From Pseudomonas sp. RIT-PI-r (GTDB taxonomy: Bacteria > Pseudomonadota > Gammaproteobacteria > Pseudomonadales > Pseudomonadaceae), in the NCBI RefSeq assembly GCF_001297015.1, contig NZ_LIGE01000047.1, forward strand, positions 62,001 through 126,000: DNA of 64,000 nucleotides, in the 5' to 3' direction. The notes beneath the pieces are model-generated. The model was not told the origin of the DNA and did no database searches. It was given only the letters and a program-made list of their open reading frames with translations. This document shows, in pieces, positions 49,164 to 58,556 of the stretch; position 1 is the first letter of the stretch; the number at the start of each line of letters is the position of its first letter. The translations under genes were made by a program, and so were the position numbers.

Positions 49164-50879
49164 ATGCGCACCAGTCAATTTTTGCTCGCCACACAGAAAG
49201 AAACGCCTTCCGATGCGGTCGTGATCAGCCATCAGCTGATGCTGCGCGCCGGGATGATCCGCAAACTCGCCTCGGGCCTTTACACCTGGCTGCCCATGGG
49301 CCTGCGAGTCATGCGCAAGGTTGAAGCCATCGTTCGCGAAGAGATGAACGCCGCCGGCTCTCTGGAAGTGTTGATGCCGAGCACCCAACCGGCCGAGCTG
49401 TGGCAGGAATCGGGGCGCTGGGAAGAATACGGCCCTGAGTTGCTGCGCATCAAAGACCGCCACGGTCGCGACTTCTGCGCGGGCCCGACCCACGAAGAAG
49501 TGATCACCGATCTGATGCGCAACGAGTTGAGCAGCTACAAACAGCTGCCAATCAACCTGTACCAGATCCAGACCAAATTCCGTGACGAAATCCGTCCACG
49601 CTTCGGTTTGATGCGCGGCCGCGAATTCATCATGAAGGACGCTTACTCCTTCCACGCAGATCAGGCGTCGCTGCAAGTCACCTACGACCGCATGCATGAA
49701 GCCTACTGCAACGTGTTCACGCGTCTGGGCCTGAAATTCCGTCCGGTTGAAGCCGACAACGGTTCGATCGGTGGTGCCGGTTCGCACGAATTCCACGTAC
49801 TGGCCGAGTCCGGCGAAGACGACATCGTCTTCAGCAACGGTTCCGACTACGCCGCGAACATTGAAAAAGCCGAAGCCGTGCCACGCGAGACTTCGCGTCC
49901 AGCGCCGGCCGAAGAGCTGCGCCTGGTCGACACGCCAGACACCAAAACCATCGCGGCACTGGTGGAAAAATTCAATCTGCCGATTGAAAAGACCATCAAG
50001 ACCCTGATCGTGCGCGCCGAAGAAGAAGGCAAGCTGATCGCGCTGGTCATCCGTGGCGACCACGAGCTCAACGAAATCAAGGCAGCCCAGCAACCTGGCG
50101 TGGCCAACCCGCTGGTCATGGCCACCGACGCCGAACTGCGTGACGCCATTGGCGCCGGCGCAGGTTCCCTCGGCCCGCTGAACCTGCCGCTGCCGATCAT
50201 CATCGACCGCTCGGTCGAACTGATGAGCGATTTCGGCATCGGCGCCAACATCGATGACAAGCACTACTTCGGCGTGAACTGGGAGCGTGATCTGCCGGTT
50301 CCGACCGTGGCCGACCTGCGTAACGTGGTCGCTGGCGACCCAAGCCCGGACGGCAAAGGCACCCTGGAAATCAAGCGCGGCATCGAAGTCGGGCACATCT
50401 TCCAGCTGGGCAACAAGTACAGCAAAGCAATGAAGTGCGAAGTACTGGGCGAGAACGGCAAGCCGGTCACCCTGGAAATGGGTTGCTACGGCATCGGCGT
50501 TTCCCGCGTGGTGGCTGCGGCCATCGAGCAGAACAACGACGCCAACGGCATCATCTGGAGCGACACCCTGGCGCCGTTCCAGATCGCTCTGGTACCGCTG
50601 CGTTATGAAACCGAGCAGGTGCGCGAAGCCACCGACAAACTGTACGCCGAATTGACGGCGGCCGGCTTCGAAGTGCTGCTGGACGATCGCGACAAGAAAA
50701 CCAGCCCGGGCATCAAGTTCGCGGACATGGAACTGATCGGCATTCCTCACCGGATCGTGGTCAGCGACCGCGGCCTCGCCGAAGGCAACCTGGAATACAA
50801 GAGTCGTACCGAAGGCGAAGCGCAAGCATTGCCGGTGGCTGACGTATTGTCCTTCCTGCAGGCCCGTATCCGCCGCTGA
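49164..50879 (+). CDS. proS: Prolyl-tRNA synthetase (bacterial type, with editing domain)
   Basis: 571 residues. Class II motif 1 lies around GLYTWLPMGLRVMRKVE. Motif 2 includes FRDEIRPRFGLMRGREFIMKDAYSF. Motif 3 is MGCYGIGVSRVV. The YbaK-like INS editing domain (about 224-407) contains TLIVRAEEEGKLIALVIRGDHELN. It charges tRNA-Pro in translation and clears Ala-tRNA-Pro. The anticodon-binding domain closes the protein (FQIALVPLRYET). A lipoprotein gene starts 17 bp later. Confidence 0.98.
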   Translation: MRTSQFLLATQKETPSDAVVISHQLMLRAGMIRKLASGLYTWLPMGLRVMRKVEAIVREEMNAAGSLEVLMPSTQPAELWQESGRWEEYGPELLRIKDRHGRDFCAGPTHEEVITDLMRNELSSYKQLPINLYQIQTKFRDEIRPRFGLMRGREFIMKDAYSFHADQASLQVTYDRMHEAYCNVFTRLGLKFRPVEADNGSIGGAGSHEFHVLAESGEDDIVFSNGSDYAANIEKAEAVPRETSRPAPAEELRLVDTPDTKTIAALVEKFNLPIEKTIKTLIVRAEEEGKLIALVIRGDHELNEIKAAQQPGVANPLVMATDAELRDAIGAGAGSLGPLNLPLPIIIDRSVELMSDFGIGANIDDKHYFGVNWERDLPVPTVADLRNVVAGDPSPDGKGTLEIKRGIEVGHIFQLGNKYSKAMKCEVLGENGKPVTLEMGCYGIGVSRVVAAAIEQNNDANGIIWSDTLAPFQIALVPLRYETEQVREATDKLYAELTAAGFEVLLDDRDKKTSPGIKFADMELIGIPHRIVVSDRGLAEGNLEYKSRTEGEAQALPVADVLSFLQARIRR

Positions 50880-50896
50880 AACCAGATAGAGACGTC

Positions 50897-51850
50897 ATGT
50901 TCAAGCGAAACACCTTAGGCCTCGGAGGCACCGCCCTGTGCGGTGCCCTGCTGGTCAGCGGCTGTGCCAATCACATGTCACAACGCAGCGAGCACGAAGA
51001 GCGGGTCGAGCGGAAGTTGCTCGACCACAGCCTGCAGATTGATGTCGGTGAGCCTAAGGCGCTTGAGCTGCCGCAGCGGCGCGTGAAGATCAACGAACAG
51101 AAGACTTTCGAAGTCACCGAGTTCGAGGTCACCCGTCATTACGATCGCTACACGCCTTACCAGCCTTGGCGGGAGGTCTACGAGATCCCGCTGGGCGTAG
51201 TGGCCGTGGTCGGCGGCGTCGGTGCGAATGTGGTCAACGTTTTTGCGTTGGGCAACCTGCCGGACAGCGTGACCAAGGACTGGCTGAGCTACGGTTTTGC
51301 CGGGCTCAATCCGTTCATGAACGTACAGTCCAACGGTCGTGCGCAACAAAACCTCGCGGGCATCGATGAAGTCCAGCGCGACAAGCGCACGGAGTATTCG
51401 AGCCTGCCCTGGAGCGAGCGCCCGGTACAGGTCAAGGCTGGCAAACAGACCTTCGACATGACCACCGATCGCAACGGTGTGCTGCGCCTGAATCTGCTCG
51501 ACAGTCCCTTTGCTGAAAATGATCTCAATCATGTCGGCAAATTGCAGATCAGTGTCGAAGACAGCAAGGATGACGTGCACTCGGACTCGACGCTGATGAT
51601 CAGCAGTCACCTGCGTGGCAAGTTGCTGGAAGCGCACGGGCTGATTTATGACGACCTCGAAGACGACGAAGTGAGCCAGTGGGTACACCGGGTCAAGCGT
51701 CTGTCGGAACTGGGTCTGGAAGAAGAAGCCAGCGAACTGGAACAAAGCCTGATCGAACTGACGCGCAATGATCCTGAGTTGCAGACTGAGTTTCTCAAGT
51801 CGCTGACCAAGGATGCCGGGCGTCTGGTGGCGGATCCAGGGCCGAATTAA
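50897..51850 (+). CDS. Uncharacterised lipoprotein downstream of proS
   Basis: 317 residues with lipobox VSGC (Cys about 23). A region around 95-115 (PLGVVAVVGGVGANVVNVFALG) is hydrophobic and could be a membrane hairpin. The centre has a beta-sandwich-like part (TFDMTTDRNGVLRLNLLDSPF). The C-terminus is Glu-rich helical (VKRLSELGLEEEASELEQSL). No known family. It is 17 bp after proS and may be cotranscribed. Confidence 0.8.
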   Translation: MFKRNTLGLGGTALCGALLVSGCANHMSQRSEHEERVERKLLDHSLQIDVGEPKALELPQRRVKINEQKTFEVTEFEVTRHYDRYTPYQPWREVYEIPLGVVAVVGGVGANVVNVFALGNLPDSVTKDWLSYGFAGLNPFMNVQSNGRAQQNLAGIDEVQRDKRTEYSSLPWSERPVQVKAGKQTFDMTTDRNGVLRLNLLDSPFAENDLNHVGKLQISVEDSKDDVHSDSTLMISSHLRGKLLEAHGLIYDDLEDDEVSQWVHRVKRLSELGLEEEASELEQSLIELTRNDPELQTEFLKSLTKDAGRLVADPGPN

Positions 51851-51858
51851 GGCCTATT

Positions 51859-51934
51859 AAAAGATCGCAGCCTGCGGCAGCTCCTACATGGGAACGCATT
51901 TCTCTGTAGGAGCTGCCGCAGGCTGCGATCTTTT
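51859..51934. repeat. REP-type palindrome, family A
   Basis: Core arms AAGATCGCAGCCTGCGGCAG and complement at both ends, between the lipoprotein and convergent dinB. Confidence 0.92.
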
Positions 51935-51946
51935 GCTTTTAACGGA

Positions 51947-53008
51947 CTACCGCTCAAACAACTCCATCTGCTCAAACCCGCCGCGCAAGTCCTCCAGCCT
52001 CACCCCGACCCCGAGCAACCGCACCGGCTTCCCGCCGCGATTGAACGCCTGCGTCAGCATCAACTGATAACTGCCCAGATCCCGCCCTGCCCCGGCCTGC
52101 TCCAGCGTGGTCTGGGTGAAATCATGAAACTTCACTTTGACGAACGGCTTGCCCGGCCGATAACTGCTGTCGATCCGTGCCATCCGTGTTTTCAGGGTTT
52201 CCAGCAGTTCTGGCAATTTATCCAGGCAACTGCGCAGATCCGGCAGATCAACGTCGTAGGTGTTTTCCACGCTGATTGACTGACGCCGACTGTCGTTGTG
52301 CACCAAGCGATCATCAATCCCACGAGCCAGACTCCACAGTCGCTCACCGAAGCTGCCGAATTCACGCACCAGGGCCAACTTGTCCCACTCGCGCAACTGC
52401 GAGCAGTCGACGATGCCGAGCCTGCCCAGCTTGTCCGCCGTGACCTTGCCAACACCGTGCAACTTGCTCACCGGCAAACCACTGACGAAGTCTTCGACCT
52501 GATCCGGGGTGATCACGAACAAGCCGTTGGGCTTTTTCCAGTCGCTGGCGATCTTCGCCAGAAACTTGTTCGGCGCTACGCCTGCGGACACAGTGATGTG
52601 TAATTGATTGGAGACTCGGCGACGGATGTCCTGCGCAATGCGCGTGGCACTGCCGCCGAAATGCGCGCTGTCCGACACGTCCAGATACGCCTCATCCAGC
52701 GACAAAGGCTCAATCAAGTCAGTGTAATCGGCAAAAATCGTATGAATCTCTTTCGAGGCTTCGCGATAAGCGTCCATGCGCGGCTTGACGATGGTCAGGT
52801 CCGGGCACAGCTTCAAGGCATGCCCCGACGCCATCGCCGAGCGCACGCCGTATGCCCGCGCTTCATAGTTGCAAGTGGCGATCACCCCTCGCCGATCCGC
52901 CGAACCACCCACCGCCAAAGGCTTGCCGGCCAGACGCGGGTCATCGCGCATCTCGATGGCGGCGTAAAAACAATCGCAGTCGATGTGGATGATTTTTCGC
53001 TGTGTCAT
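51947..53008 (-). CDS. dinB: DNA polymerase IV (Y-family)
   Basis: 353 residues. The first metal site is HIDCDCFYAAIEMRDDP and the catalytic pair is SLDEAYLDVSD. The thumb HhH is LHGVGKVTADKLGRLG and the little finger follows. It performs error-prone bypass of lesions. A CTG-N10-CAG LexA-like site lies about 50 bp before the start. Single gene, minus strand. Confidence 0.97.
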   Translation of the reverse strand: MTQRKIIHIDCDCFYAAIEMRDDPRLAGKPLAVGGSADRRGVIATCNYEARAYGVRSAMASGHALKLCPDLTIVKPRMDAYREASKEIHTIFADYTDLIEPLSLDEAYLDVSDSAHFGGSATRIAQDIRRRVSNQLHITVSAGVAPNKFLAKIASDWKKPNGLFVITPDQVEDFVSGLPVSKLHGVGKVTADKLGRLGIVDCSQLREWDKLALVREFGSFGERLWSLARGIDDRLVHNDSRRQSISVENTYDVDLPDLRSCLDKLPELLETLKTRMARIDSSYRPGKPFVKVKFHDFTQTTLEQAGAGRDLGSYQLMLTQAFNRGGKPVRLLGVGVRLEDLRGGFEQMELFER

Positions 53009-53057
53009 GTCAGAAAAGGAAACGTGGCGAACCGGATCGGCAGTATCTCACTGACAC

Positions 53058-53073
53058 CTGTATATAGCACCAG
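53058..53073 (-). promoter_or_regulatory. Candidate LexA box upstream of dinB
   Basis: CTGTATATAGCACCAG fits CTG-N10-CAG with a perfect CTGTATAT first half and a weaker second half. SOS control of dinB is known in other bacteria; here it is inferred. Confidence 0.6.
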
Positions 53074-53247
53074 TGGTATGAATGTTCTTTTGCGCACGTA
53101 GGAAAAGGCCTTTGAATTTATTTTCTCAATCGACAAACAACCGTCAATAGAGCTGAAAGCCTTGCCCCACCTGCCCTGCAACGTAAAAAACACCCGACAA
53201 AAATCGCTAACCGATTGAACCTCAACAGATTTTATCCAGATTGCGGG

Positions 53248-53275
53248 TTGACACCCCGGCGTTCCTCTGTAGAAT
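53248..53275 (+). promoter_or_regulatory. Sigma70 promoter of tRNA-fMet copy 1
   Basis: TTGACA at 53248-53253 and TAGAAT at 53270-53275 with a 16-bp spacer, 13 bp before the tRNA. Confidence 0.85.
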
Positions 53276-53288
53276 GCCGACACACAGA

Positions 53289-53365
<77 letters not shown>

Positions 53366-53371
53366 AACATC

Positions 53372-53403
53372 AAAAAAGGCTACTCGAAAGAGTGGCCTTT
53401 TTT
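53372..53403 (+). terminator. Terminator of tRNA-fMet copy 1
   Basis: AAAAAAGGCTACTC-GAAA-GAGTGGCCTTTTTT. Confidence 0.92.
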
Positions 53404-53546
53404 GTGCGCGTGTGTTTTTTGAATTTCGTCTTCTTATAGAGAAGCGAGCGCCAAACAGGAATTCTTTGCATTTCCGCAGCTTAACGCGCCACCTGCGACC
53501 GTTTGACGCGATTCCACACTTATTTGACCCTTTATGGGATTAGCGG

Positions 53547-53574
53547 TTGACACCCCGTCGTTCGTCTGTAGAAT
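53547..53574 (+). promoter_or_regulatory. Sigma70 promoter of tRNA-fMet copy 2
   Basis: TTGACA at 53547-53552 and TAGAAT at 53569-53574, spacer 16 bp, nearly identical to that of copy 1. Confidence 0.85.
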
Positions 53575-53587
53575 GCCGCCACACAGA

Positions 53588-53664
<77 letters not shown>

Positions 53665-53670
53665 AACATC

Positions 53671-53701
53671 AAAAAGGCTACTCGAAAGAGTGGCCTTTTT
53701 T
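53671..53701 (+). terminator. Terminator of tRNA-fMet copy 2
   Basis: AAAAAGGCTACTC-GAAA-GAGTGGCCTTTTTT, as in copy 1 with one fewer A. Confidence 0.92.
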
Positions 53702-53942
53702 GTATCTGTTGAAAAAGTCCTTTCGCAACAATGATCTGTCACTGTGCAGTGAACCGCTTGGGATCATCAGAAGTCCTGACTTGCGACTATGCTTGAGTCA
53801 CAGGCAAGGCCTCTGCAATCCAGGAACTGCCCTCGCCGATACCCGGTGAGAGGCGTAGTATTTTGTGATTATTTTTTTCTACAGGGATTGGTAACTTGGC
53901 TGGATACCTCCATCCTGTCGCGCACAATCCAAGAGGTGATTG

Positions 53943-56582
53943 ATGCGCGCCAACTCGTCTGATCCACAAGACACCGTCACAGCGGAACATCCGATCAAAC
54001 CCGAGCGCCTGCGCTTGCTGGATCGGTTGAGCAAATACCGGCAACCGATCGGTCTGGCGGTCACACTGCTGCTGTTTGCCATTGCGCTGATTGCCTGCCG
54101 CCATCTGCTCGCCGAACTTGATCTCGATGCGCTGCACGACTCGATTCTCGACGTGCCGAAACCCGCCCTGCTCGGCGCATTCGGCGCGACCGTGGTCGGC
54201 TTCATTATTCTGCTCGGCTATGAATGGTCGGCCAGCCGTTATGCCGGCGTGACCTTGCCACCGCGCACGTTGGCCCTCGGCGGCTTCACGGCGTTTGCGA
54301 TTGGCAATGCGATCGGTCTGTCGCTGCTGTCCGGCGGTTCGGTGCGCTACCGTTTATATGCACGACTGGGTCTGGGGGCGTCGGAAGTCGCGCACATGAC
54401 CTTGTTCGCCAGCCTGTCATTGGGCTGCGCCTTGCCGCCGCTGGCAGCGCTCGCGACGCTGAGTGACCTGCCTGCGGCTTCCCAGGCGCTGGGGCTGTCC
54501 GAAGGCCTGCTCGGCACTGTCGCCGCTGTTGTGCTGTTGCTCGGCGCAGTGTTGGCTATCGGCATCTACCGTCGACGCCTGCCGGAACAACCGTTGCGCG
54601 ACAACCTGCTGGTCAGGGTTGGCCGTCGCACGCTGCGCTTGCCGGGTCGACGCCTGACGTTCCTGCAACTGATCATTACCGCCCTCGACGTCGCCGCTGC
54701 TGCCACCGTCCTTTATCTGTTGCTGCCGGAAGCGCCGCCGTTTGGTGCATTCCTGCTGGTGTATCTGCTGGCATTGGCTGCCGGCGTACTCAGCCACGTA
54801 CCGGGTGGCGTTGGTGTCTTCGAAGCGATTCTGCTGGCCGCTTTCGCTGACAAGCTCGGTGCCGCACCACTGGCCGCGGCGCTGCTGCTGTATCGCCTGA
54901 TCTACGTGGTGTTGCCGCTGCTGGTCGCCTGCGTATTCCTGCTGATCAACGAAGGCCAGCGCCTGTTTCAGACTCAGACCATGCGTGCAGCGTCCGGTCT
55001 GGCGGCACCGATTCTGGCGGTGCTGGTGTTCCTGTCCGGTGTGGTGCTGCTGTTTTCCGGCGCGACTCCCGAGATCGACACCCGTCTGGAGCACATCGGC
55101 TTTCTGATCCCGCATCGTCTGGTCGACGCCTCGCACTTCGGCGCCAGCCTGATCGGCGTCCTTTGCCTGATGCTCGCTCAGGGCCTGCGCCGCCGCCTGT
55201 CGGCCGCGTGGATGCTGACCACCATTCTGCTGCTGGTTGGCGCCCTGCTCTCGCTGCTCAAAGGTTTCGACTGGGAAGAAGCGACGCTGATGACACTGAC
55301 GGCTGCGCTGCTCGGTGTGTTCCGTCGCTCGTTCTATCGCCCGAGTCGCCTGACTGAACTGCCCTTCTCGCCGTTGTACCTGGTGGCCAGCCTGTGCGTC
55401 CTCGGTGCATCGACATGGCTGCTGCTGTTCGCCTATCAAGACGTGCCGTACAGCCATCAACTGTGGTGGCAGTTCACCCTGGATGCTGACGCGCCGCGCG
55501 GCCTGCGCTCGCTGCTCGGCGCCGCCGTGCTGTTGCTGGTGATCGCGCTGACCTGGCTGCTGCGCACCGCGCGCCCGGTCATTCACCTGCCGACGCCTGA
55601 CGAACTCGATCGCGCGGCAAAGATTCTGATGGCCTCGTCGCAACCCGACGGTGGCCTCGCGCTGACCGGTGACAAGGCGCTGCTGTTTCACCAGAACGAC
55701 GAAGCGTTCCTGATGTACGCGCGCCGTGGTCGCAGTCTGGTGGCGCTGTACGACCCAATCGGCCCCGGCCTGCAACGCGCCGAAATGATCTGGCAATTCC
55801 GCGACCTCTGCGATATTCACCACGCCCGCCCGGTGTTCTACCAGGTGCGCGCGGAGAACCTGCCGTACTACATGGACATCGGCCTGACCGCGATCAAACT
55901 CGGCGAAGAAGCCCGGGTCGACCTGATTCGCTTTGACCTGGAAGCCAAGGGCAAGGAGATGAAGGACCTGCGTTACACCTGGAACCGTGGCACCCGCGAT
56001 GGTCTGTCGCTGGAAATCCATGAGCCGGGTCAGGCGCCGATGGACGAGCTGAAAGTGATTTCCGATGCGTGGCTGACCGGCAAGAACGTGCGTGAGAAAG
56101 GCTTCTCCCTCGGCCGTTTCAGCGACGATTACCTGAAGCATTTCCGCATCGCGGTGATTCGCTTCGAAGGCCGCCCGGTGGCGTTCGCCAACTTGCTCGA
56201 AACTTATAGCCATGACCTGGCCAGTCTCGACCTGATGCGCGCGCACCCGGACGCCCCCAAGCTGACCATGGAATTCATGATGGTCGGCCTGATTCAACAC
56301 TATAAGAGTCACGGATACGCGCGCTTCAGCCTGGGCATGGTGCCGTTGTCGGGGTTGCAACCCCGGCGTGGTGCACCGCTGACCCAGCGTCTGGGCTCGA
56401 TGGTTTTCCGCCGTGGTGAGCAGCTGTACAACTTCCAAGGCTTGCGCCGCTTCAAAGACAAGTTCCAGCCTGACTGGGAACCCCGTTATATGGCCGTGCC
56501 CGCCGGACTCGATCCGCTGGTGGCGCTGGCCGACACTGCTGCCCTGATCGCGGGCGGCTTGACTGGATTGGTGAAACGCTGA
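53943..56582 (+). CDS. mprF: MprF, aminoacyl-phosphatidylglycerol synthase/flippase
   Basis: 879 residues from ATG 53943 (AAGAGG 5 bp upstream). About 14 membrane helices fill residues 35-545, the flippase part. The C-terminal DUF2156 GNAT-like catalytic domain (about 555-860) contains DGGLALTGDKALLFHQND, YARRGRSLVALYDPIGP and KLTMEFMMVGLIQHY. It transfers an amino acid from tRNA to phosphatidylglycerol, lowering surface charge. The P. aeruginosa homologue PA0920 makes alanyl-PG. The stop overlaps the next start by 1 bp (TGATG), coupling it to a candidate alanyl-PG hydrolase. Confidence 0.94.
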   Translation: MRANSSDPQDTVTAEHPIKPERLRLLDRLSKYRQPIGLAVTLLLFAIALIACRHLLAELDLDALHDSILDVPKPALLGAFGATVVGFIILLGYEWSASRYAGVTLPPRTLALGGFTAFAIGNAIGLSLLSGGSVRYRLYARLGLGASEVAHMTLFASLSLGCALPPLAALATLSDLPAASQALGLSEGLLGTVAAVVLLLGAVLAIGIYRRRLPEQPLRDNLLVRVGRRTLRLPGRRLTFLQLIITALDVAAAATVLYLLLPEAPPFGAFLLVYLLALAAGVLSHVPGGVGVFEAILLAAFADKLGAAPLAAALLLYRLIYVVLPLLVACVFLLINEGQRLFQTQTMRAASGLAAPILAVLVFLSGVVLLFSGATPEIDTRLEHIGFLIPHRLVDASHFGASLIGVLCLMLAQGLRRRLSAAWMLTTILLLVGALLSLLKGFDWEEATLMTLTAALLGVFRRSFYRPSRLTELPFSPLYLVASLCVLGASTWLLLFAYQDVPYSHQLWWQFTLDADAPRGLRSLLGAAVLLLVIALTWLLRTARPVIHLPTPDELDRAAKILMASSQPDGGLALTGDKALLFHQNDEAFLMYARRGRSLVALYDPIGPGLQRAEMIWQFRDLCDIHHARPVFYQVRAENLPYYMDIGLTAIKLGEEARVDLIRFDLEAKGKEMKDLRYTWNRGTRDGLSLEIHEPGQAPMDELKVISDAWLTGKNVREKGFSLGRFSDDYLKHFRIAVIRFEGRPVAFANLLETYSHDLASLDLMRAHPDAPKLTMEFMMVGLIQHYKSHGYARFSLGMVPLSGLQPRRGAPLTQRLGSMVFRRGEQLYNFQGLRRFKDKFQPDWEPRYMAVPAGLDPLVALADTAALIAGGLTGLVKR

Positions 56583-57877
56583 TGATTCAACGCTCCCTGA
56601 AGTACATCCTGGCCGCACTGATTGTGCTGGCCGTGATTGCCGGCGGCGGTTTCTGGTACCTGAAACGCCCGGCACCGGAACCGACCGTCGAACAGCTCAA
56701 CCCGGCCGATGGCGCCGCCATGACCCGCGTCATTCCCGGCACCAAGCCCAAGGCTCAAGTGCTGGTTGCGGTCAACGACGACCAGAAACTCTCTGAAAAA
56801 CAACTGACCACCCTGAGCCGCAGCGCCTCGGCGCAGATCGTTCAGGTGATTCTGCCGAAAGACTGCCTGCTGCAAAGCCGCGCCCTGCAATCGGGTCTGC
56901 GTGAACTGAATGGCCCGGCCACTCTCGTCAGCGGCATCGGCCCAGGCGCTGTACTCGCCTGGCGCTGGTTGTCGGAGCAGAAAGACGACAAGGCTCAAGC
57001 CATTTCCGTGGATCTGGCCCTGGAAAAAGGTGGCTGCACGCACCTGCTGCCGAAATCCGCCGCCCACGGCCACTGGCTGGCAGCGTGGAACGACAACCCG
57101 GACGACGCCAGCGCAGGCTTCGTACGCGACCAACCGAACGCCGAAACCAGCATCAGCGACTACGACATCAACCTGCCGCAAGTGCTCAACAACGAACTGC
57201 GCAAGATCCTCGTCGGCGGCGACAAGGCCAACGGCGGTCTGGCGATCCCGGTGGTTGAAGTGCCGGCCGGCCAGGCCAAAGACACCGTGACCCTGTTCCT
57301 CTCCGGCGACGGCGGCTGGCGCGACCTCGACCGCGACGTGGCCGGTGAAATGGCCAAGATCGGCTACCCAGTGGTCGGCATCGACACCCTGCGCTACTAC
57401 TGGCAGCACAAGAGCCCGGAGCAAAGCGCACTCGACCTGACCGAACTGATGCAGCACTACCGGCAGAAATGGGGCACCAAGCGTTTCATCCTCACCGGTT
57501 ATTCGTTCGGTGCTGACGTATTGCCAGCGATCTACAACCGCCTGCCAGACACCGAGCAGCAACGCGTCGACGCCATCATCCTGCTGGCCTTCGCCCGCAC
57601 CGGCAGCTTCGAGATCGAAGTCGAAGGCTGGCTGGGTAACGCCGGCAAAGAAGCCGCGACCGGCCCGGAAATGGCCAAGCTGCCAGCCGCCAAGGTTGTG
57701 TGCATCTATGGTGAAGAAGAGACCGATGAAAGTGGCTGCACCGACAAGACTGCCGTTGGCGAGGCAGTGAAACTGCCTGGCGGCCACCACTTCGACGAGA
57801 ACTACCCGGCGCTGGCCAAGCGTTTGGTGGATTTGATCGAGAAGCGCCAGAGCAAGGACTCGGTCGCCGAAGAGTGA
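56582..57877 (+). CDS. AcvB/VirJ-domain periplasmic hydrolase, candidate alanyl-PG hydrolase
   Basis: 431 residues with an N-terminal signal anchor (YILAALIVLAVIAGGGFWYL). An N-terminal region (about 35-215) is followed by an alpha/beta-hydrolase VirJ domain. FLSGDGGWRDLDRD is the oxyanion part, ILTGYSFGADVLP the nucleophile elbow (Ser308) and LPGGHHFDENY the His. The P. aeruginosa orthologue (PA0919), in the same position after mprF, hydrolyses alanyl-PG in the periplasm. The same role is inferred. Its start overlaps the mprF stop by 1 bp. Confidence 0.88.
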   Translation: MIQRSLKYILAALIVLAVIAGGGFWYLKRPAPEPTVEQLNPADGAAMTRVIPGTKPKAQVLVAVNDDQKLSEKQLTTLSRSASAQIVQVILPKDCLLQSRALQSGLRELNGPATLVSGIGPGAVLAWRWLSEQKDDKAQAISVDLALEKGGCTHLLPKSAAHGHWLAAWNDNPDDASAGFVRDQPNAETSISDYDINLPQVLNNELRKILVGGDKANGGLAIPVVEVPAGQAKDTVTLFLSGDGGWRDLDRDVAGEMAKIGYPVVGIDTLRYYWQHKSPEQSALDLTELMQHYRQKWGTKRFILTGYSFGADVLPAIYNRLPDTEQQRVDAIILLAFARTGSFEIEVEGWLGNAGKEAATGPEMAKLPAAKVVCIYGEEETDESGCTDKTAVGEAVKLPGGHHFDENYPALAKRLVDLIEKRQSKDSVAEE

Positions 57878-57889
57878 TCTGAGCCTCCA

Positions 57890-57928
57890 CAAAAAGCCCC
57901 CGCAACTTCGCAGTTGCGGGGGCTTTTT
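57890..57928 (+). terminator. Terminator of the mprF operon
   Basis: AAAAAGCCCCCGCAAC-TTC-G-CAGTTGCGGGGGCTTTTT, strong hairpin with T run. Confidence 0.95.
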
Positions 57929-57955
57929 ACATCTCGGACGATGAACCCATTCCCC

Positions 57956-58044
57956 TGTAGGAGTGAGCCTGCTCGCGATAGCGGAGTGTCAGCCACCTGG
58001 TTGCCAACTGACACACCGCTATCGCGAGCAGGCTCACTCCTACA
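57956..58044. repeat. Long perfect inverted repeat, family B
   Basis: Arms 57956-57984 and 58016-58044 are exact 29-bp complements, containing the same TAGGAGTGAGCCTGCTCGCG core as 9304-9395. An inner GTGTCAG/CTGACAC dyad extends the cruciform. Confidence 0.92.
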
Positions 58045-58119
58045 AGGGATGGCGCTGGATTCGAGATTTTGTGCAGTGACCGTAAATTTCTTGACTCTTC
58101 AGGAAGCTAAAAACGCCAA

Positions 58120-58147
58120 GTGTCCACATTCCATAAAACGTGGACAC
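58120..58147. promoter_or_regulatory. GTGTCCAC-N12-GTGGACAC dyad
   Basis: An exact 8-bp inverted repeat with a 12-bp centre in the long non-coding gap before the DUF3077 gene. It could be an operator or an RNA hairpin; no T run follows. Confidence 0.5.
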
Positions 58148-58556
58148 CTGCTTGATTGGCATTATCGATCGTCAACTCCACACTCATTCATCTGCTGAAC
58201 AAATCCCCGCAAAACCGCCAGCAACGTTTAGTTTCGTTTACTTCTGGTCTCGCAATATCAGATGACGCCCACAGACCTTGTAGGCAAACTCCGAAACTCT
58301 TGTTGGGGCGCTGTGCCGCTCTATTGCGCTGTTTTTCGACGGGATACTCTCCGGACGTCGCTGACCCATTCAGCGATCGGGTGTGGTAACCCGGAGAAAC
58401 CATCGCAACAGCGCGCTCCTCAAGTTATGGCGGCTGTGCGTGGGACGCTTTCGGGCGTGCCGGTTTCCTTGGTTCCCGGTTTACCACCCTGCGTACAGTT
58501 GCCTCCCTTTCGCGTGGTAACGAAAGTCGCGGCACTTCGAACTAAGGAGTAACACG
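58148..58556 (+). other. Long non-coding leader upstream of the DUF3077 gene
   Basis: No convincing gene in 410 bp. The last 200 bp can fold into several stems, such as CGGGT-GTGGTA-ACCCG near 58379 and GACGC-TTTC-GGGCGT near 58449. The gene's ribosome site AAGGAG is at its end. It could be a structured 5'UTR. I have an impression that similar leaders precede other DUF3077 genes, which I cannot check here. Confidence 0.4.

Noticed and set aside
49044..50825. 593-codon minus-strand frame antisense to proS
   Set aside because: Shadow of proS; no family motifs.
54417..56675. 752-codon minus-strand frame antisense to mprF
   Set aside because: Gln/Arg/His-rich shadow with no domain; mprF is clearly the real gene.
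58188..58556. Small open frames in the DUF3077 leader
   Set aside because: Frames on both strands lack ribosome sites and family features; the region is better described as non-coding.
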